Origin: Bacteroidales bacterium
Lineage (GTDB): Bacteria > Bacteroidota > Bacteroidia > Bacteroidales > ML635J-15
Direction: 5' to 3'
NCBI GenBank assembly: GCA_017994175.1
Contig: JAGOLH010000031.1
Coordinates: 1 to 35,469 of the forward strand
Length of the DNA: 35,469 nt
Shown here: positions 8,141 through 18,300 of the stretch, piece by piece
How the letters are laid out: every line of letters begins with the position of its first letter
How positions within the stretch are numbered: the first letter of the stretch is position 1
Notes under the pieces: generated by a model
What the model was told of the DNA's origin: nothing
The model's input: only the letters and a program-made list of their open reading frames with translations
Databases searched by the model: none
Position numbers and translations under genes: made by a program

Positions 8141-8160
8141 TCATATTGATTTTAATTTAA

Positions 8161-8187
8161 AAGACCTGAAATTCAGGTCTTTTTTTT
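8161..8187 (+). terminator. Intrinsic terminator after tsf
   Basis: AAGACCTG (8161-8168) pairs with CAGGTCTT (8174-8181) around a 5-nt AAATT loop, followed directly by a run of T. It lies 20 bases after the tsf stop codon. The T-run runs straight into the -7 box of the pyrH promoter. Confidence 0.85.
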
Positions 8188-8194
8188 ATTTTTG
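8187..8194 (+). promoter_or_regulatory. Candidate -7 box for pyrH-frr
   Basis: TATTTTTG matches TAnnTTTG and ends 19 bases before the pyrH ATG. It overlaps the end of the tsf terminator's T-run. The expected -33 position falls inside the terminator stem and has no TTG, so the call depends on the -7 box and its position. Confidence 0.5.
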
Positions 8195-8213
8195 CGACAA
8201 TAAAAGCAACAAC

Positions 8214-8930
8214 ATGTCTGCACCTGAATACAAAAGAGTACTGTTAAAACTTTCCGGCGAATCGCTTCAGGGAAGTCAAACATCTGGTATCGATGAAAAA
8301 AAACTGATGGAATATGCTGTTCAGATTCGCGAAATTCAAACACTTGGAATCGAAGTCGGGATAGTAATAGGCGGTGGTAATATCTTCAGGGGAATTACCG
8401 GAACCCAAAAAGGCTTCGACCGTGTTACGGGAGATCAGATGGGAATGCTTGCCACAGTTATCAATTCTCTGTCGTTACACAATGCACTAACCTCGATGGG
8501 TGCAAAAGTAAAACTATTTACTGCACTTACAATTGAGTCAGTTGGGGATCGTTTCTCAAAACCCAAAGCTGTCGAAGCAATGAAAAATGGCCATATATGC
8601 ATTTTTGCCGGAGGAACCGGCAATCCGTTTTTCAGCACCGATACGGCTTCTGCATTACGTGCTGTTGAAACAGACTGCGATGTTTTGCTTAAGGGCACCA
8701 GGGTTGACGGTGTTTATACTGCCGATCCTGAAAAAGACCCGACCGCGGTGAAATACGACACCCTCACTTTCGGGGAAGCCTACGAAAAAGGTCTGAAGAT
8801 TATGGACCTAACCGCCTTTACCCTTTGCCGTGAAAACAAACTGAAAGTAATTGTTTTCGACATGGACACTCCTGGTAATCTGAAAAAGTTGCTTTCAGGA
8901 AATAAAATAGGCACATTAGTAAGCATTTAA
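8214..8930 (+). CDS. pyrH: UMP kinase
   Basis: This is the bacterial UMP kinase of the amino acid kinase family, which phosphorylates UMP to UDP with ATP in pyrimidine nucleotide synthesis; it works as a hexamer. Diagnostic motifs are VLLKLSGESLQG (phosphate binding), GIVIGGGNIFRG, GDQMGMLATVINSL and GTGNPFFSTDTASALRA, with the KGTRVDGVYTADP block. Length 238 fits the family. frr follows after 18 bases; the pyrH-frr pair downstream of tsf is a widely conserved order. Confidence 0.97.
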   Translation: MSAPEYKRVLLKLSGESLQGSQTSGIDEKKLMEYAVQIREIQTLGIEVGIVIGGGNIFRGITGTQKGFDRVTGDQMGMLATVINSLSLHNALTSMGAKVKLFTALTIESVGDRFSKPKAVEAMKNGHICIFAGGTGNPFFSTDTASALRAVETDCDVLLKGTRVDGVYTADPEKDPTAVKYDTLTFGEAYEKGLKIMDLTAFTLCRENKLKVIVFDMDTPGNLKKLLSGNKIGTLVSI

Positions 8931-8948
8931 TTTAAAAACCGACTATTT

Positions 8949-9515
8949 ATGAATACAGACGATGTTCAGTTTTATCTAGAATCGGCAAAAGAAGAAATGA
9001 ATGGTGCAATCGAGCATCTGAATCGTGAATTTTATAAAATAAGAGCAGGGAAAGCTTCACCCGCAATGCTCGAAAGTGTTAAGGTCGATTATTACGGTAC
9101 CATTAGTCCGCTTTCGCAGGTTGCCAACTTGTCGAGTCCTGACGCAAAAACTATCTTCATTCAACCCTGGGACAGGGGAGTTATCGAAGCTATTGAGAAA
9201 GCAATTCAGGCGGCAAACCTTGGATTTAATCCTTCGAACAATGGAGAGGTGATACGCATTATTGTTCCACCCCTAACCGAAGAAAGAAGGAAACAACTTG
9301 TGAAGCAGGTAAAAAACGAAGGAGAAGCTGCCAAGGTAACCATTAGAAATCACCGCAGAGATTTTATCGAGGAGTTCAAAAAACTTAAAAAAGACGGACT
9401 TGCTGAAGATTTGGCAAAAGATGCGGAAGCCAAAATTCACAAAATGCATGAAGACTATATCCGCAAAATCGATGAGATCATGCTCCGGAAAGAAAAAGAG
9501 ATTATGACCGTATAA
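8949..9515 (+). CDS. frr: Ribosome recycling factor
   Basis: RRF works with EF-G to split post-termination ribosomes. The sequence has the features of the three-helix-bundle plus beta domain protein: HLNREFYKIRAGKASPAMLE, VDYYGTISPLSQVANLS, the QPWDRGVIEAIEKAI strand-helix, and PPLTEERRKQLVKQVKNEGE, with a long C-terminal helix. At 188 residues it is the usual length. It ends the pyrH-frr unit; the following dipeptidase is 79 bases further on. Confidence 0.97.
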   Translation: MNTDDVQFYLESAKEEMNGAIEHLNREFYKIRAGKASPAMLESVKVDYYGTISPLSQVANLSSPDAKTIFIQPWDRGVIEAIEKAIQAANLGFNPSNNGEVIRIIVPPLTEERRKQLVKQVKNEGEAAKVTIRNHRRDFIEEFKKLKKDGLAEDLAKDAEAKIHKMHEDYIRKIDEIMLRKEKEIMTV

Positions 9516-9594
9516 GCTCTGTTTTCGGTGCGTATTAATTGTATTATCAACTATGCCAATTAAAACCGGTTCACATGAACCAAATATGTATCAC

Positions 9595-11205
9595 ATGAAA
9601 AAATCAGTATTACTATTCATCGCACTTGTTGTCAGCCTACCAATATTTTCTCAGGACAAATCGGACTGGGTTGCAGGTTATCCCGATGGGTGTACCAGTA
9701 TTACTGCTGGTAAAATGGCGACCACCGATGGTTCGGTATTTACTTCCCACACTGACGATAGCCATCGCACACGCTCCGAAATCATTATCGTTTTAGGGCA
9801 GGACTACTCAACGGGAAGTAAAATGCCTTTGTATAAGCGAATTGCTTGCGATACCACTGCAATGCCATCGTATCAGAATATAAGAATTGGCGAGATCCCT
9901 CAGGCTAAACATACATATCATTACATAAACACGGCGTATCCATGTATGAATGAGTTTCAGCTTGGAATTGGAGAATCGACTTTTGGTGGTCGCGATTGTT
10001 TACAGTCGGATGCCGGGCTTATTGACTGCCAGCGTTTGTGTCAGCTGATTCTGGAGCGGTGCAAAACTGCCCGTGAAGCCATAATACTTACAGACGCTCT
10101 CACAAAAGAATATGGATGGAACGACTATGGTGAATGCCTTACTATTTCCGATAAAAATGAAGTCTGGCATCTCGAAATTGTTGGGCCCGGTAAGGGCGAA
10201 GTAGGCGCAATATGGGCCGCACAGCGCGTTCCCGACGACCACATTTCATGCAACTGCAATGCAAGTCGTATTCTGGAAATAGACTTAAATAACAAAGAAT
10301 ATTTCATGGCTTCAGATAACATTTTCACAATGGCTCGCGACAGTGCCTGGTGGAACCCAGAGAAAGAAGTATTCCGGTTTGCCTATGCCTATGCTCCAGA
10401 ATCGCGTAAATCACTTGCCAGTCGCCGTAGGGAGTGGCGTATTTTCGACTTACTTGCCCCTTCGTTACATCTTGATCCAAACGATGAAAATTATCCCTTT
10501 TCGGTGAAACCCGATTCTTTGGTGTCGATTGACAAGTTGATTGTCGTTTTTCAGGATTATTATGAGGGAACCCCGTACGATATGACAAGATGCATTACCA
10601 CTACCGATAAAGATGGAAAAACAACGATTTCCCCACTTGCCAATCCTTTCATGCCATACGACGAACTATCGCTACATAATGTGAGCGGAGGCTGGTATAG
10701 TACAAATCATGACGGGAGCATACAATTTCTTGGTGAAAGAACCATTGCCCGCTGGTATACAATGTACGGAACTCTGATTCAATCGCGTTCGTGGCTGCCA
10801 GACGAAATCGGAGGCGTAGCATGGATAGCCCTCGACAACATTGCCACCTCGGTATATGTTCCATTATACTGTTCAATAACCGACCTTCCACAATCGTACA
10901 AGACTCCGGGCCGGACAAAAGGCTACACTTTGCAATCTGCTTGGTGGGTGTTTAACCGACTTGGTACTCTTGCAGCCCAACGTTGGGGAGACATGAGACA
11001 CGATGTTGATGCAGCTTGGAAACCCTGGCAAAAAGAACTCATCAGGAATCAAAACAATATTGATAAGTTCGCGCAAAACATGAAATCAACAAAAAAAAGG
11101 GTTGAATTCCTGACGCAGTATTCAAACGATCAGGCAAACAAAGCCGTGACAAAAGCTATTGAGCTTGGCGATTTTCTGTGGACAAAATACGACGAAAAAT
11201 TCTAA
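9595..11205 (+). CDS. Exported C69-family dipeptidase
   Basis: Family C69 peptidases are Ntn-hydrolase dipeptidases whose nucleophile is an N-terminal cysteine. After a signal peptide (KKSVLLFIALVVSLPIFSQ) comes GYPDGCTSITAGKMATTDGS, where the Cys matches the catalytic position, followed by the family's SHTDD motif. The central EFQLGIGESTFGGR and RCKTAREAIILTDALTKEYGWNDYGE blocks and the C-terminal TPYDMTRCI region also fit. The frame extends to an ATG at 9553, but the ATG at 9595 starts directly at a normal signal peptide and is preferred. It probably releases amino acids from dipeptides in the periplasm. It ends 11 bases from a convergent lipoprotein gene. Confidence 0.85.
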   Translation: MKKSVLLFIALVVSLPIFSQDKSDWVAGYPDGCTSITAGKMATTDGSVFTSHTDDSHRTRSEIIIVLGQDYSTGSKMPLYKRIACDTTAMPSYQNIRIGEIPQAKHTYHYINTAYPCMNEFQLGIGESTFGGRDCLQSDAGLIDCQRLCQLILERCKTAREAIILTDALTKEYGWNDYGECLTISDKNEVWHLEIVGPGKGEVGAIWAAQRVPDDHISCNCNASRILEIDLNNKEYFMASDNIFTMARDSAWWNPEKEVFRFAYAYAPESRKSLASRRREWRIFDLLAPSLHLDPNDENYPFSVKPDSLVSIDKLIVVFQDYYEGTPYDMTRCITTTDKDGKTTISPLANPFMPYDELSLHNVSGGWYSTNHDGSIQFLGERTIARWYTMYGTLIQSRSWLPDEIGGVAWIALDNIATSVYVPLYCSITDLPQSYKTPGRTKGYTLQSAWWVFNRLGTLAAQRWGDMRHDVDAAWKPWQKELIRNQNNIDKFAQNMKSTKKRVEFLTQYSNDQANKAVTKAIELGDFLWTKYDEKF

Positions 11206-11216
11206 CCTGCTGAGAA

Positions 11217-11801
11217 TCATTCATCAGCCTCATTGTAAATAATTTTCTTTTTACTACATGCATTTTCAAGGATTTCGAGTTCTCCTGTCCAGTTAAAAAC
11301 GCCATCGGTTGCTTCGTAAGCGTAGGTGCCGATAGGGATATCGTAAAAATTCGCACAGTTTGCATTCCCGCACTCAGGAGCAAGATCGAAATTTTCGGAA
11401 ATATGCTGAGTTGGACCATAAAATGTTACCGTTATATCATCGTAATGTTCACTTTTCCAAAACATTGCGCTACCCAATTTGGGTAGGACATTCACTGTTT
11501 TAATTATTTCGTCGGTAAGGTCACCCTTACGCGAAAAAGCTTCAAGTTTAAAGTACAGGAGCCCCGATGAAGTATTGGGGATTACATACGTCGCATTGGT
11601 TTCAGTACTTATCTGATTGTCGGGAAATGTCCATACATAATGATGTGAATCGACCGATGTATTTGTTAGCACTACAGTTTCTCCGGCGTTGTAAACGGCC
11701 TTATCGGTAACAAAACTTGCGTGGGGGGTTTTGTTGCATCCTGCAAAAATTATTGCAGCTACAAACATCAATGCGATTAAATGTGTCTTTTTTACCATCA
11801 T
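11217..11801 (-). CDS. PKD-like lipoprotein of unknown function
   Basis: A 194-residue protein with a lipoprotein signal: a basic start, a hydrophobic stretch and lipobox FAGC, with Cys at ~21. Residues ~27-110 look like a PKD-type domain (ASFVTDKAVYNAGETVVLTN, then HHYVWTFPDNQ, then LKAFSRKG-like strands). The remainder has a cysteine pair in PECGNANCANFYDIPIGTYAYEA, then a WTGELEI strand. No enzyme motif is visible. The gene converges with the dipeptidase gene. Confidence 0.7.
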   Translation of the reverse strand: MMVKKTHLIALMFVAAIIFAGCNKTPHASFVTDKAVYNAGETVVLTNTSVDSHHYVWTFPDNQISTETNATYVIPNTSSGLLYFKLEAFSRKGDLTDEIIKTVNVLPKLGSAMFWKSEHYDDITVTFYGPTQHISENFDLAPECGNANCANFYDIPIGTYAYEATDGVFNWTGELEILENACSKKKIIYNEADE

Positions 11802-11843
11802 AATTTACCCATTATCAGTATGTAAGTACATGTATTTCAGACA

Positions 11844-11851
11844 CAAAAATA
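11844..11851 (-). promoter_or_regulatory. Candidate -7 box for the PKD lipoprotein
   Basis: The minus strand reads TATTTTTG, matching TAnnTTTG, about 42 bases before the ATG at 11801. No TTG at the standard distance was found, so confidence is low. Confidence 0.35.
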
Positions 11852-11929
11852 ATAGTTGTAATTCAATGATAAAATAAGGTTTTGAAAAACTATTGAACAA
11901 TTTTTCGATGGTAATCAACAATAATCTGG

Positions 11930-13000
11930 CTACTGCCTGTTTGTCCGTTTCATGATTTCTGTTTGGCGGGCAATGGATTCTTTGTGTATAAGTTCGAGCA
12001 ATTGCTTGATGAACTCTTTCGAAAGTCCGGCTTTATTGGATTGCTCCAGACGGGACTCCAAAATTCTGCCCCAGCGTTTTAACTGCAGTACGGCCACATT
12101 GTTTTTCTTTTTGTACTCTCCAATCTCATCAACATATTTCATCCGATGCGACAGCAGCTCAAGTAGTTGGAAATCGATTACATCAATTTTTTCACGAAGG
12201 TCTTCAAGGTGATTTTTGAAATCGGCATCCTCCGACTGAACATTGCGAGCCGTAAGAGAACCGATCAGAGCAAAAAACTCTGCGGGACTCAGCTGCTGCC
12301 TACTGTCGCTAAGGGCTGCTTTTGGACTGATATGCACTTCAACCATAAGTCCGGCAAAATTAAGATCGAAAGCACGTTGTGCAATGTCGCTGATGTACTT
12401 CTTATTACCGGCAATATGACTTGGGTCGCAAATCATAGGGATTTCAGGAAATCTCCGACGAAACTCTATAGGAATCTCCCACATTGGAGTGTTGCGCAAT
12501 TCACTTTTTTCGAATGGGAAAAATCCACGGTGAATGGCAGCAATATCTTCCAATTGATTGTCGAGCAAGCGCTCCACTGTACCACTCCAGAGCTCAATAT
12601 CAGGGTACACAGGGTTTTTTACCATTACACTAAAATTGCTGCCTTTCAAAGCGTCTGCAAGTTTTTGAACCGAAAACGGATTCGATACAGTGCGGGCACC
12701 AAACCAAACAATCTTTATCCCGTACTTATACAGCATTTCGATGTGTTCAGGCTCAGCAACTTCTACTGCCACAGGCAGGTTAAAATTATCTTGCACCATT
12801 TTCAACCATGGCAATGCCTCTGCTCCCCTGCCCTGAAAGCTGTTCGGTCGCGAACGGGGTTTCCAAACCCCTGCCCTGAAAACTTTTACATCAGGTATTG
12901 AGGCAAGTGCCTGAGCCGTTTCAAGCAACTGTTTTTCGGTTTCAGCACTGCAAGGGCCTGCTATTAGCAAGGGGTTATCGGTAGGTTCAAACGTTTTCAC
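11930..13000 (-). CDS. Bifunctional DAHP synthase / chorismate mutase
   Basis: The N-terminal ~260 residues are a type I-beta (KDO8P-synthase-like) 3-deoxy-7-phosphoheptulonate synthase. Motifs are LLIAGPCSAE, FRAGVWKPRSRPNSFQG, the IVWFGARTVSNPFSVQ block and MICDPSHIAGNK. The C-terminal ~90 residues (DLREKIDVIDFQLLELLSHRMKYVDEI, then GRILESRLEQ) are an all-helical type II chorismate mutase. The enzyme catalyses the first step of the shikimate route and the chorismate-to-prephenate step. The mutase domain probably also takes part in feedback control, as known for such fusions. The start is GTG at 13000; no other start fits without losing the GPCS region. A -7 box lies directly before it. It stands alone, with no other aromatic genes nearby. 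Confidence 0.93.
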   Translation of the reverse strand: MKTFEPTDNPLLIAGPCSAETEKQLLETAQALASIPDVKVFRAGVWKPRSRPNSFQGRGAEALPWLKMVQDNFNLPVAVEVAEPEHIEMLYKYGIKIVWFGARTVSNPFSVQKLADALKGSNFSVMVKNPVYPDIELWSGTVERLLDNQLEDIAAIHRGFFPFEKSELRNTPMWEIPIEFRRRFPEIPMICDPSHIAGNKKYISDIAQRAFDLNFAGLMVEVHISPKAALSDSRQQLSPAEFFALIGSLTARNVQSEDADFKNHLEDLREKIDVIDFQLLELLSHRMKYVDEIGEYKKKNNVAVLQLKRWGRILESRLEQSNKAGLSKEFIKQLLELIHKESIARQTEIMKRTNRQ

Positions 13001-13004
13001 AATG

Positions 13005-13012
13005 CAAAAATA
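13005..13012 (-). promoter_or_regulatory. Candidate -7 box for the DAHP synthase gene
   Basis: The minus strand reads TATTTTTG, matching TAnnTTTG, only 4 bases before the GTG start. If this box is used, transcription would begin at or within a few bases of the start codon, giving a leaderless or near-leaderless mRNA. Confidence 0.4.
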
Positions 13013-13117
13013 CCTAAAATAATCGAAAAAGGGTGCAGAAGTTTTCGCTGGTAGTTCCGATGTTGTTTAAAAACTTAATACCACAAATTTTCATTTTTTT
13101 AGCTTGTTATTATTCTA

Positions 13118-13125
13118 TAGCTTTG
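13118..13125 (+). promoter_or_regulatory. Candidate -7 box for fbp
   Basis: TAGCTTTG matches TAnnTTTG and ends 39 bases before the fbp ATG. A TTG occurs at 13104-13106, but the 11-base gap is shorter than normal. Confidence 0.35.
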
Positions 13126-13164
13126 TTTTTTGAATTATTTTTACATAATCAACAGTTTTAATTT

Positions 13165-14184
13165 ATGGCAGCTTTTCGGGTTCTAACATTAAATGAAGTG
13201 ATAATTCAGAAACAGTCGGCATTCCCGTATGCCAAGGGTGAGTTATCACGACTACTGAGTCACATTGGTCTGGCGGCAAAAATTGTAAATAAACAGGTTA
13301 ACAAAGCCGGGCTGGTTAACATTTTGGGCGAAGCCAACAAAATAAATGTTCAGGGCGAATCGCAGCAAAAGCTTGACGTATTTGCCGATGATGTGTTCAA
13401 AAAGGCAATGCAGGCATCGGGAATTGTATGCGGAATAGCTTCGGAAGAAAACGATGAAATTATCATCTTCGATGACGACCTTTCGCTTGAGGGTAACTAC
13501 GTGGTTTGTATAGATCCGCTCGACGGGAGTTCCAACATCGATGTGAACGTTTCCATTGGTTCTATATTTTCGATTTATCGTCGACTTTCCCCGGTAGGGT
13601 CCAAAGCCGAACTCCGCGATTTTCTGCAACCCGGCATCAAGCAGATAGCTGCCGGATATGTAATCTATGGTTCATCCACAATGCTTGTGTACACTACAGG
13701 GCTTGGAACAACCGGTTTTACTTACGATGCATCAATTGGAGAATTTTGCCTTTCTACTACGTATATGGTTACCCCGAAAAGCGGTAAAATATATTCCATC
13801 AATGAAGGTAACTATGTTAAGTTTCCGCAGGGTGTTAAGCAATACATCAAATATTGCCAGGAAGACGATAAAGAAACAGGAAGACCTTACACTTCAAGAT
13901 ATATTGGCTCTCTGGTTGCCGATTTTCATCGCAACCTCATCAAGGGAGGAATTTATATTTACCCCACTACTGCCAGCAGCCCCAATGGGAAACTACGACT
14001 TCTATATGAATGCAATCCAATTGCTTTTCTGGCAGAACAAGCCGGCGGTGCTGCCACCGACGGCAGGGGGAAACGTATCATGGAAATTATTCCGACGAGT
14101 ATTCACCAGCGCACACCGTTTTTTACCGGTTCGAAAAATATGGTGGAAAAAGCAGAGCAACTGATGCGTGAATTCGGGGACTAA
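13165..14184 (+). CDS. fbp: Class I fructose-1,6-bisphosphatase
   Basis: This Mg-dependent enzyme removes the 1-phosphate of fructose 1,6-bisphosphate in gluconeogenesis. The class I signature [16 protein letters not shown] lies at about residues 117-132, with metal-binding acids also in IASEENDE (~93-100). The substrate-binding region [24 protein letters not shown] and the [18 protein letters not shown] block are intact. The length of 339 residues is normal. A secreted propeller-like gene begins at or just inside its 3' end. It is divergent from the DAHP synthase gene. Confidence 0.96.
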   Translation: MAAFRVLTLNEVIIQKQSAFPYAKGELSRLLSHIGLAAKIVNKQVNKAGLVNILGEANKINVQGESQQKLDVFADDVFKKAMQASGIVCGIASEENDEIIIFDDDLSLEGNYVVCIDPLDGSSNIDVNVSIGSIFSIYRRLSPVGSKAELRDFLQPGIKQIAAGYVIYGSSTMLVYTTGLGTTGFTYDASIGEFCLSTTYMVTPKSGKIYSINEGNYVKFPQGVKQYIKYCQEDDKETGRPYTSRYIGSLVADFHRNLIKGGIYIYPTTASSPNGKLRLLYECNPIAFLAEQAGGAATDGRGKRIMEIIPTSIHQRTPFFTGSKNMVEKAEQLMREFGD

Positions 14185-15283
14185 CATTGTGACCTTCGCT
14201 GCTTTCATAAGGTTTAAACTTGTATTTGTATTTATTTCATGTATTTATATAAGCATTGCTGTGGCGCAATCGCCCGGTGTTAAGAAACTGCACTTATTGG
14301 ATGCTGTACTTACCGAAACTTCCGGGTTAATATATACCAACAACATGTTGTTGTCGCATACCGATTCGGGAGGGGAACCGTGTCTTTACGAAATCAACAT
14401 TCATGATGGCCATATTCTGAATACCTATTGTTATAATACAATTCATAACTACGACTGGGAGGATATCGCCACAGACGGAAACGCTATATATATCGGAGAT
14501 TTTGGGAATAACTCAGGCTCCAGAAATCCCTTAAAAATTTACAGAATCGCATTAGATGATATAGGCAATCCTGAGGCTACCATCGATTCAATAAGCTTTC
14601 GATTTGCCGATCAGGAAGACTACACGCCAATGTTTCGCAAAACCGACTACGATTGCGAGGCTCTATTTGCTGCAGGTGGTAGGCTTTATGTGTTTACAAA
14701 AAACTGGAACAACAAAAAAACCAAAATGTATTCCATCCCCGCCAACCCCGGAGACTATAGTGCAGAGCCAATACTTGAACTTGATGTGAACGGGTTAATC
14801 ACTGGTGCGGCGTTCAATAGCAATACACAGGTTTTAGCTCTGATTGCTTACGAAAAAACCTTTCCTTTCAATCCTTTGATGTTTCTTATTCGTTTCAGCG
14901 GAAATTTCGATCACATTATCAACTACAGCAGAATTACCCTTCAAATTAACAATATGCAGACAGAAGGAATTACCTGGGCCGACGACCACACACTACTGAT
15001 TACCAATGAGAGTTTTTTAAAAACAAAGTCGCACCTGATGAAATCAGATTTAAACACCTGCACTTTACTGCCATTTATAAAAGACAGCTTGCCAGACCCT
15101 GAAAAACTGTTGGAAACAGGATACAATTTCAACCTGACCATTTCTGATAAAAATGGTAACAAGGTTTTTCAGGGGAAGCTACGAAAATTCTACCGCAATC
15201 AGGACCAATGGCTTGGTGTGAAGAAGCCGGCAAGAATTGAGTGGCATGCCCAAAAAGCAAGTGGCTGGTTTATGTGGCAATAA
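14168..15283 (+). CDS. Exported beta-propeller-like protein of unknown function
   Basis: I cannot assign a function. A signal peptide ([19 protein letters not shown]) precedes repeated strand-turn patterns suggestive of a beta-propeller. The most characteristic stretch is [20 protein letters not shown] at ~96-115, a motif seen in secreted Bacteroidota proteins of unknown role. There is no canonical T9SS sorting domain; the C-terminus ends [13 protein letters not shown]. Two GTG starts are possible. The one at 14168 overlaps fbp by 17 bases; the one at 14189 follows the fbp stop by 4 bases, lies 8 bases after GGGGA, and gives a more normal signal peptide. The overlap suggests cotranscription with fbp. 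Confidence 0.6.
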   Translation: MNSGTNIVTFAAFIRFKLVFVFISCIYISIAVAQSPGVKKLHLLDAVLTETSGLIYTNNMLLSHTDSGGEPCLYEINIHDGHILNTYCYNTIHNYDWEDIATDGNAIYIGDFGNNSGSRNPLKIYRIALDDIGNPEATIDSISFRFADQEDYTPMFRKTDYDCEALFAAGGRLYVFTKNWNNKKTKMYSIPANPGDYSAEPILELDVNGLITGAAFNSNTQVLALIAYEKTFPFNPLMFLIRFSGNFDHIINYSRITLQINNMQTEGITWADDHTLLITNESFLKTKSHLMKSDLNTCTLLPFIKDSLPDPEKLLETGYNFNLTISDKNGNKVFQGKLRKFYRNQDQWLGVKKPARIEWHAQKASGWFMWQ

Positions 15284-15325
15284 TCAATTCCTCACAATAA
15301 TAACAATCACATCAGTTCCGAGACA

Positions 15326-18300
15326 TTGTCAGCATTTCCTGAAAATATTTACACAAACGATACCCGTATTCAGCAAATAGCAGGTATTACAGAAACCGGA
15401 CAGGGCAATCATATATCATTATGCGGATTGGCGGGCTCGGCATCCGCCTATTGTCTTGCAGCACTTTTCAAAAAAACCGGAAGCCGAATATGCATTATCC
15501 TCGACGACAAAGAAAAAGCAGCCTATTTTTACGATGACATGGTGCTGCTTTCGGGCAAGGATAATGTGTTGTTTTACCCTTCTTCCTATAAGCGCTCGTT
15601 AGAGTACGAAAAAACCGACAGCACAAACATCGTTCTCAAAACCGAGGCACTTGAGCGCTTGAGCAACAGTAGTAAGCCCTATATCGTTGTGAGCTATCCT
15701 GCAGCTATATCCGAAAAAGTGCTAAAAAAATCAGATCTTAAAAAAAACACAATGCACATTGGTTCTAATGACCAGCTTTCAATGGATTTCGTTATTGAAT
15801 TGTTGTTTGAATTCGGTTTTACAAAAGAAGATTTTGTGTATGAACCCGGATGCTTTGCAGTAAGAGGTAGCATTATCGATGTGTTTTCGTATGGCAGTGA
15901 ATTCGCTTTCCGAATCGATTTTTTCGGAGATACAGTGGAAAGCATTCGTGCATTCGATACCGGCACTCAATTGTCGACGCAAAAGCTACGCAGTATTAAT
16001 ATTGTTCCGAATATTCATGACTTCGGGCAGGAACAGGAGCGTATCAGTTTTTTCGAATACCTGGGCACAAAAAACCTAATATGTTTCGAGAACAAAAATG
16101 CCTTTCTGAATCAGATTGAAAAAGTTTTTGATGCAGCCATACTTAAATCGAAAACCGATAAAGGTTTATCGGATGAATTAGCCTATCCTGAGCGATTTCT
16201 TGTTGCACATAATGAGATGACCAGATTGCTTACGGAATTCAATACTATAGAATTCAGAAATGTCCGCGATGAATCGGTAAGTTTATCAGTTGAATTCAAC
16301 ACCTCGGCACAACCCGTTTTTGGTAAAGAATTCGATCTGCTCGGCGAAGATATTATCCGACGAAAAGAAGCTGGGTACACCGTAAATATTCTCTCGGAAA
16401 ACCCCAAGCAACACCAGCGACTCAGAGAAATATTCGAAGTAAGATGGGGCGATATCGGGTTCGAAACCCCACAGTTTACGGTGCATGAAGGTTTTATCGA
16501 CCATGATCACAAAGTCTGTATCTACACCGACCATCAGATTTTTGAGCGCTATCACCGTTTTAAGGTTAAAGATTCGTTCTCGCGAAAGGATGCAATTTCA
16601 TATAAAGAGCTTCAATCGATCAACCCGGGCGACTTTGTGGTGCATATCGACAGTGGGATTGGCAGATTCGGCGGATTGACAACCATTGAAAATAACGGCA
16701 AGCTGCAGGAAGTAGTGACAATACATTATGCCGATAATGATGTGTTGTTTGTTAACATCCATTCGCTGCATCGCATTTCAAAATATCGGTCGAAAGACGA
16801 TACGTCACCTTCGATTCATCGCCTAGGGTCGGGTCACTGGAAACGACTCAAGGAAAAAACCAAACAGCAGCTTAAAGACATTGCCAGAGAATTGATTGTA
16901 TTATATGCCAAACGGTCGGAGCAGCATGGCTTTGCTTTCTCTGCCGACAATTATCTGCAGAACGAACTGGAGTCTTCGTTTATTTACGAAGATACTCCCG
17001 ACCAGATAAAAGTTACCCGTGAAGTAAAAAACGATATGGAAAAAACCATGCCCATGGACAGGCTTGTGTGCGGCGATGTGGGCTTTGGGAAAACAGAAAT
17101 TGCAATAAGGGCAGCTTTTAAAGCAGTGTGCGACGGAAAGCAGGTGGCATTGCTTGTCCCCACAACAATTCTGGCTTTGCAGCATTACCAGACATTCCGG
17201 GAAAGACTCGAAAAATTTCCGGTTACCACATCGTATATCAGCCGATTGCGGAGCCCTTCCGAAATTAAATCCTCGCTGAAAGACCTAAAGGAAGGGAAGC
17301 TTGATATACTCATCGGTACACACCGGCTTGTGGCTTCGGATGTTGAGTTTAAAGACCTTGGGCTTCTTATTATCGATGAAGAGCAAAAGTTCGGTGTAGC
17401 TGTAAAAGAAAAACTTAAAAAGTTGAAGCTCAATGTCGATACCCTGACCCTGACAGCAACACCTATTCCTCGCACACTGCAGTTTTCGCTGATGGGAGCG
17501 CGCGATCTGTCGGTGCTGAGCACACCTCCACCAAACCGGCAACCGATTGTAACAGAATTGCACACATTCAATCACAGCATTATTAAGGACGCCATCCAAT
17601 ACGAAGTGAACCGCAACGGTCAGGTGTTTTTCGTAAACAACCGTATTGACAATATTTATAATATTCAGGCTACCATAAAAAAACTATGCCCCGAAGTTAG
17701 TGCCATTGTTGCGCACGGACAAATGGAAGGCAAACAACTCGAAAAAATCATTCTCGATTTTATGCGGGGCGATTTCGATGTACTGATTTCCACTTCCATA
17801 ATCGAAAACGGCGTTGACATTCCCAACGCAAATACAATCATCATCAACAACGCCAATAATTTCGGGTTAAGCGATCTGCATCAGATGCGCGGACGCGTCG
17901 GGCGTTCCAACCGGAAAGCGTTCTGCTATATGCTTGCTCCTCCCGAAGAATTGCTTACCCCCGAAGCCCGCAGGCGGCTGAAAGCCATTGAAGAATACAA
18001 CGAACTGGGAAGTGGTTTCAACATTGCCCTGCAGGATCTCGACATACGTGGAGCTGGCGATATTTTCGGGGCAGAGCAATCCGGTTTTATTGCCAATATT
18101 GGATTCGAAACCTATAACCGCATCATCAGTGAGGCTCTCACAGAGCTAAAAGATACCGAGTTTAATGACCAGTTTGGCAATCAGGATCCAGAAAAAACAG
18201 GAATTGCCGATCTGCATGAATATGAAGTTGCCGACTGCAGTATAGAAACTGATTTTGAAGTACTCCTTCCATCCGATTATATTTCAAGCACTTCGGAGCG

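Noticed and set aside
12167..12901. 244-codon open frame on the plus strand
   Set aside because: It lies wholly antisense to the DAHP synthase/chorismate mutase, whose frame has many intact motifs. The antisense product shows no signal or recognisable domain and looks like a by-product of codon bias.
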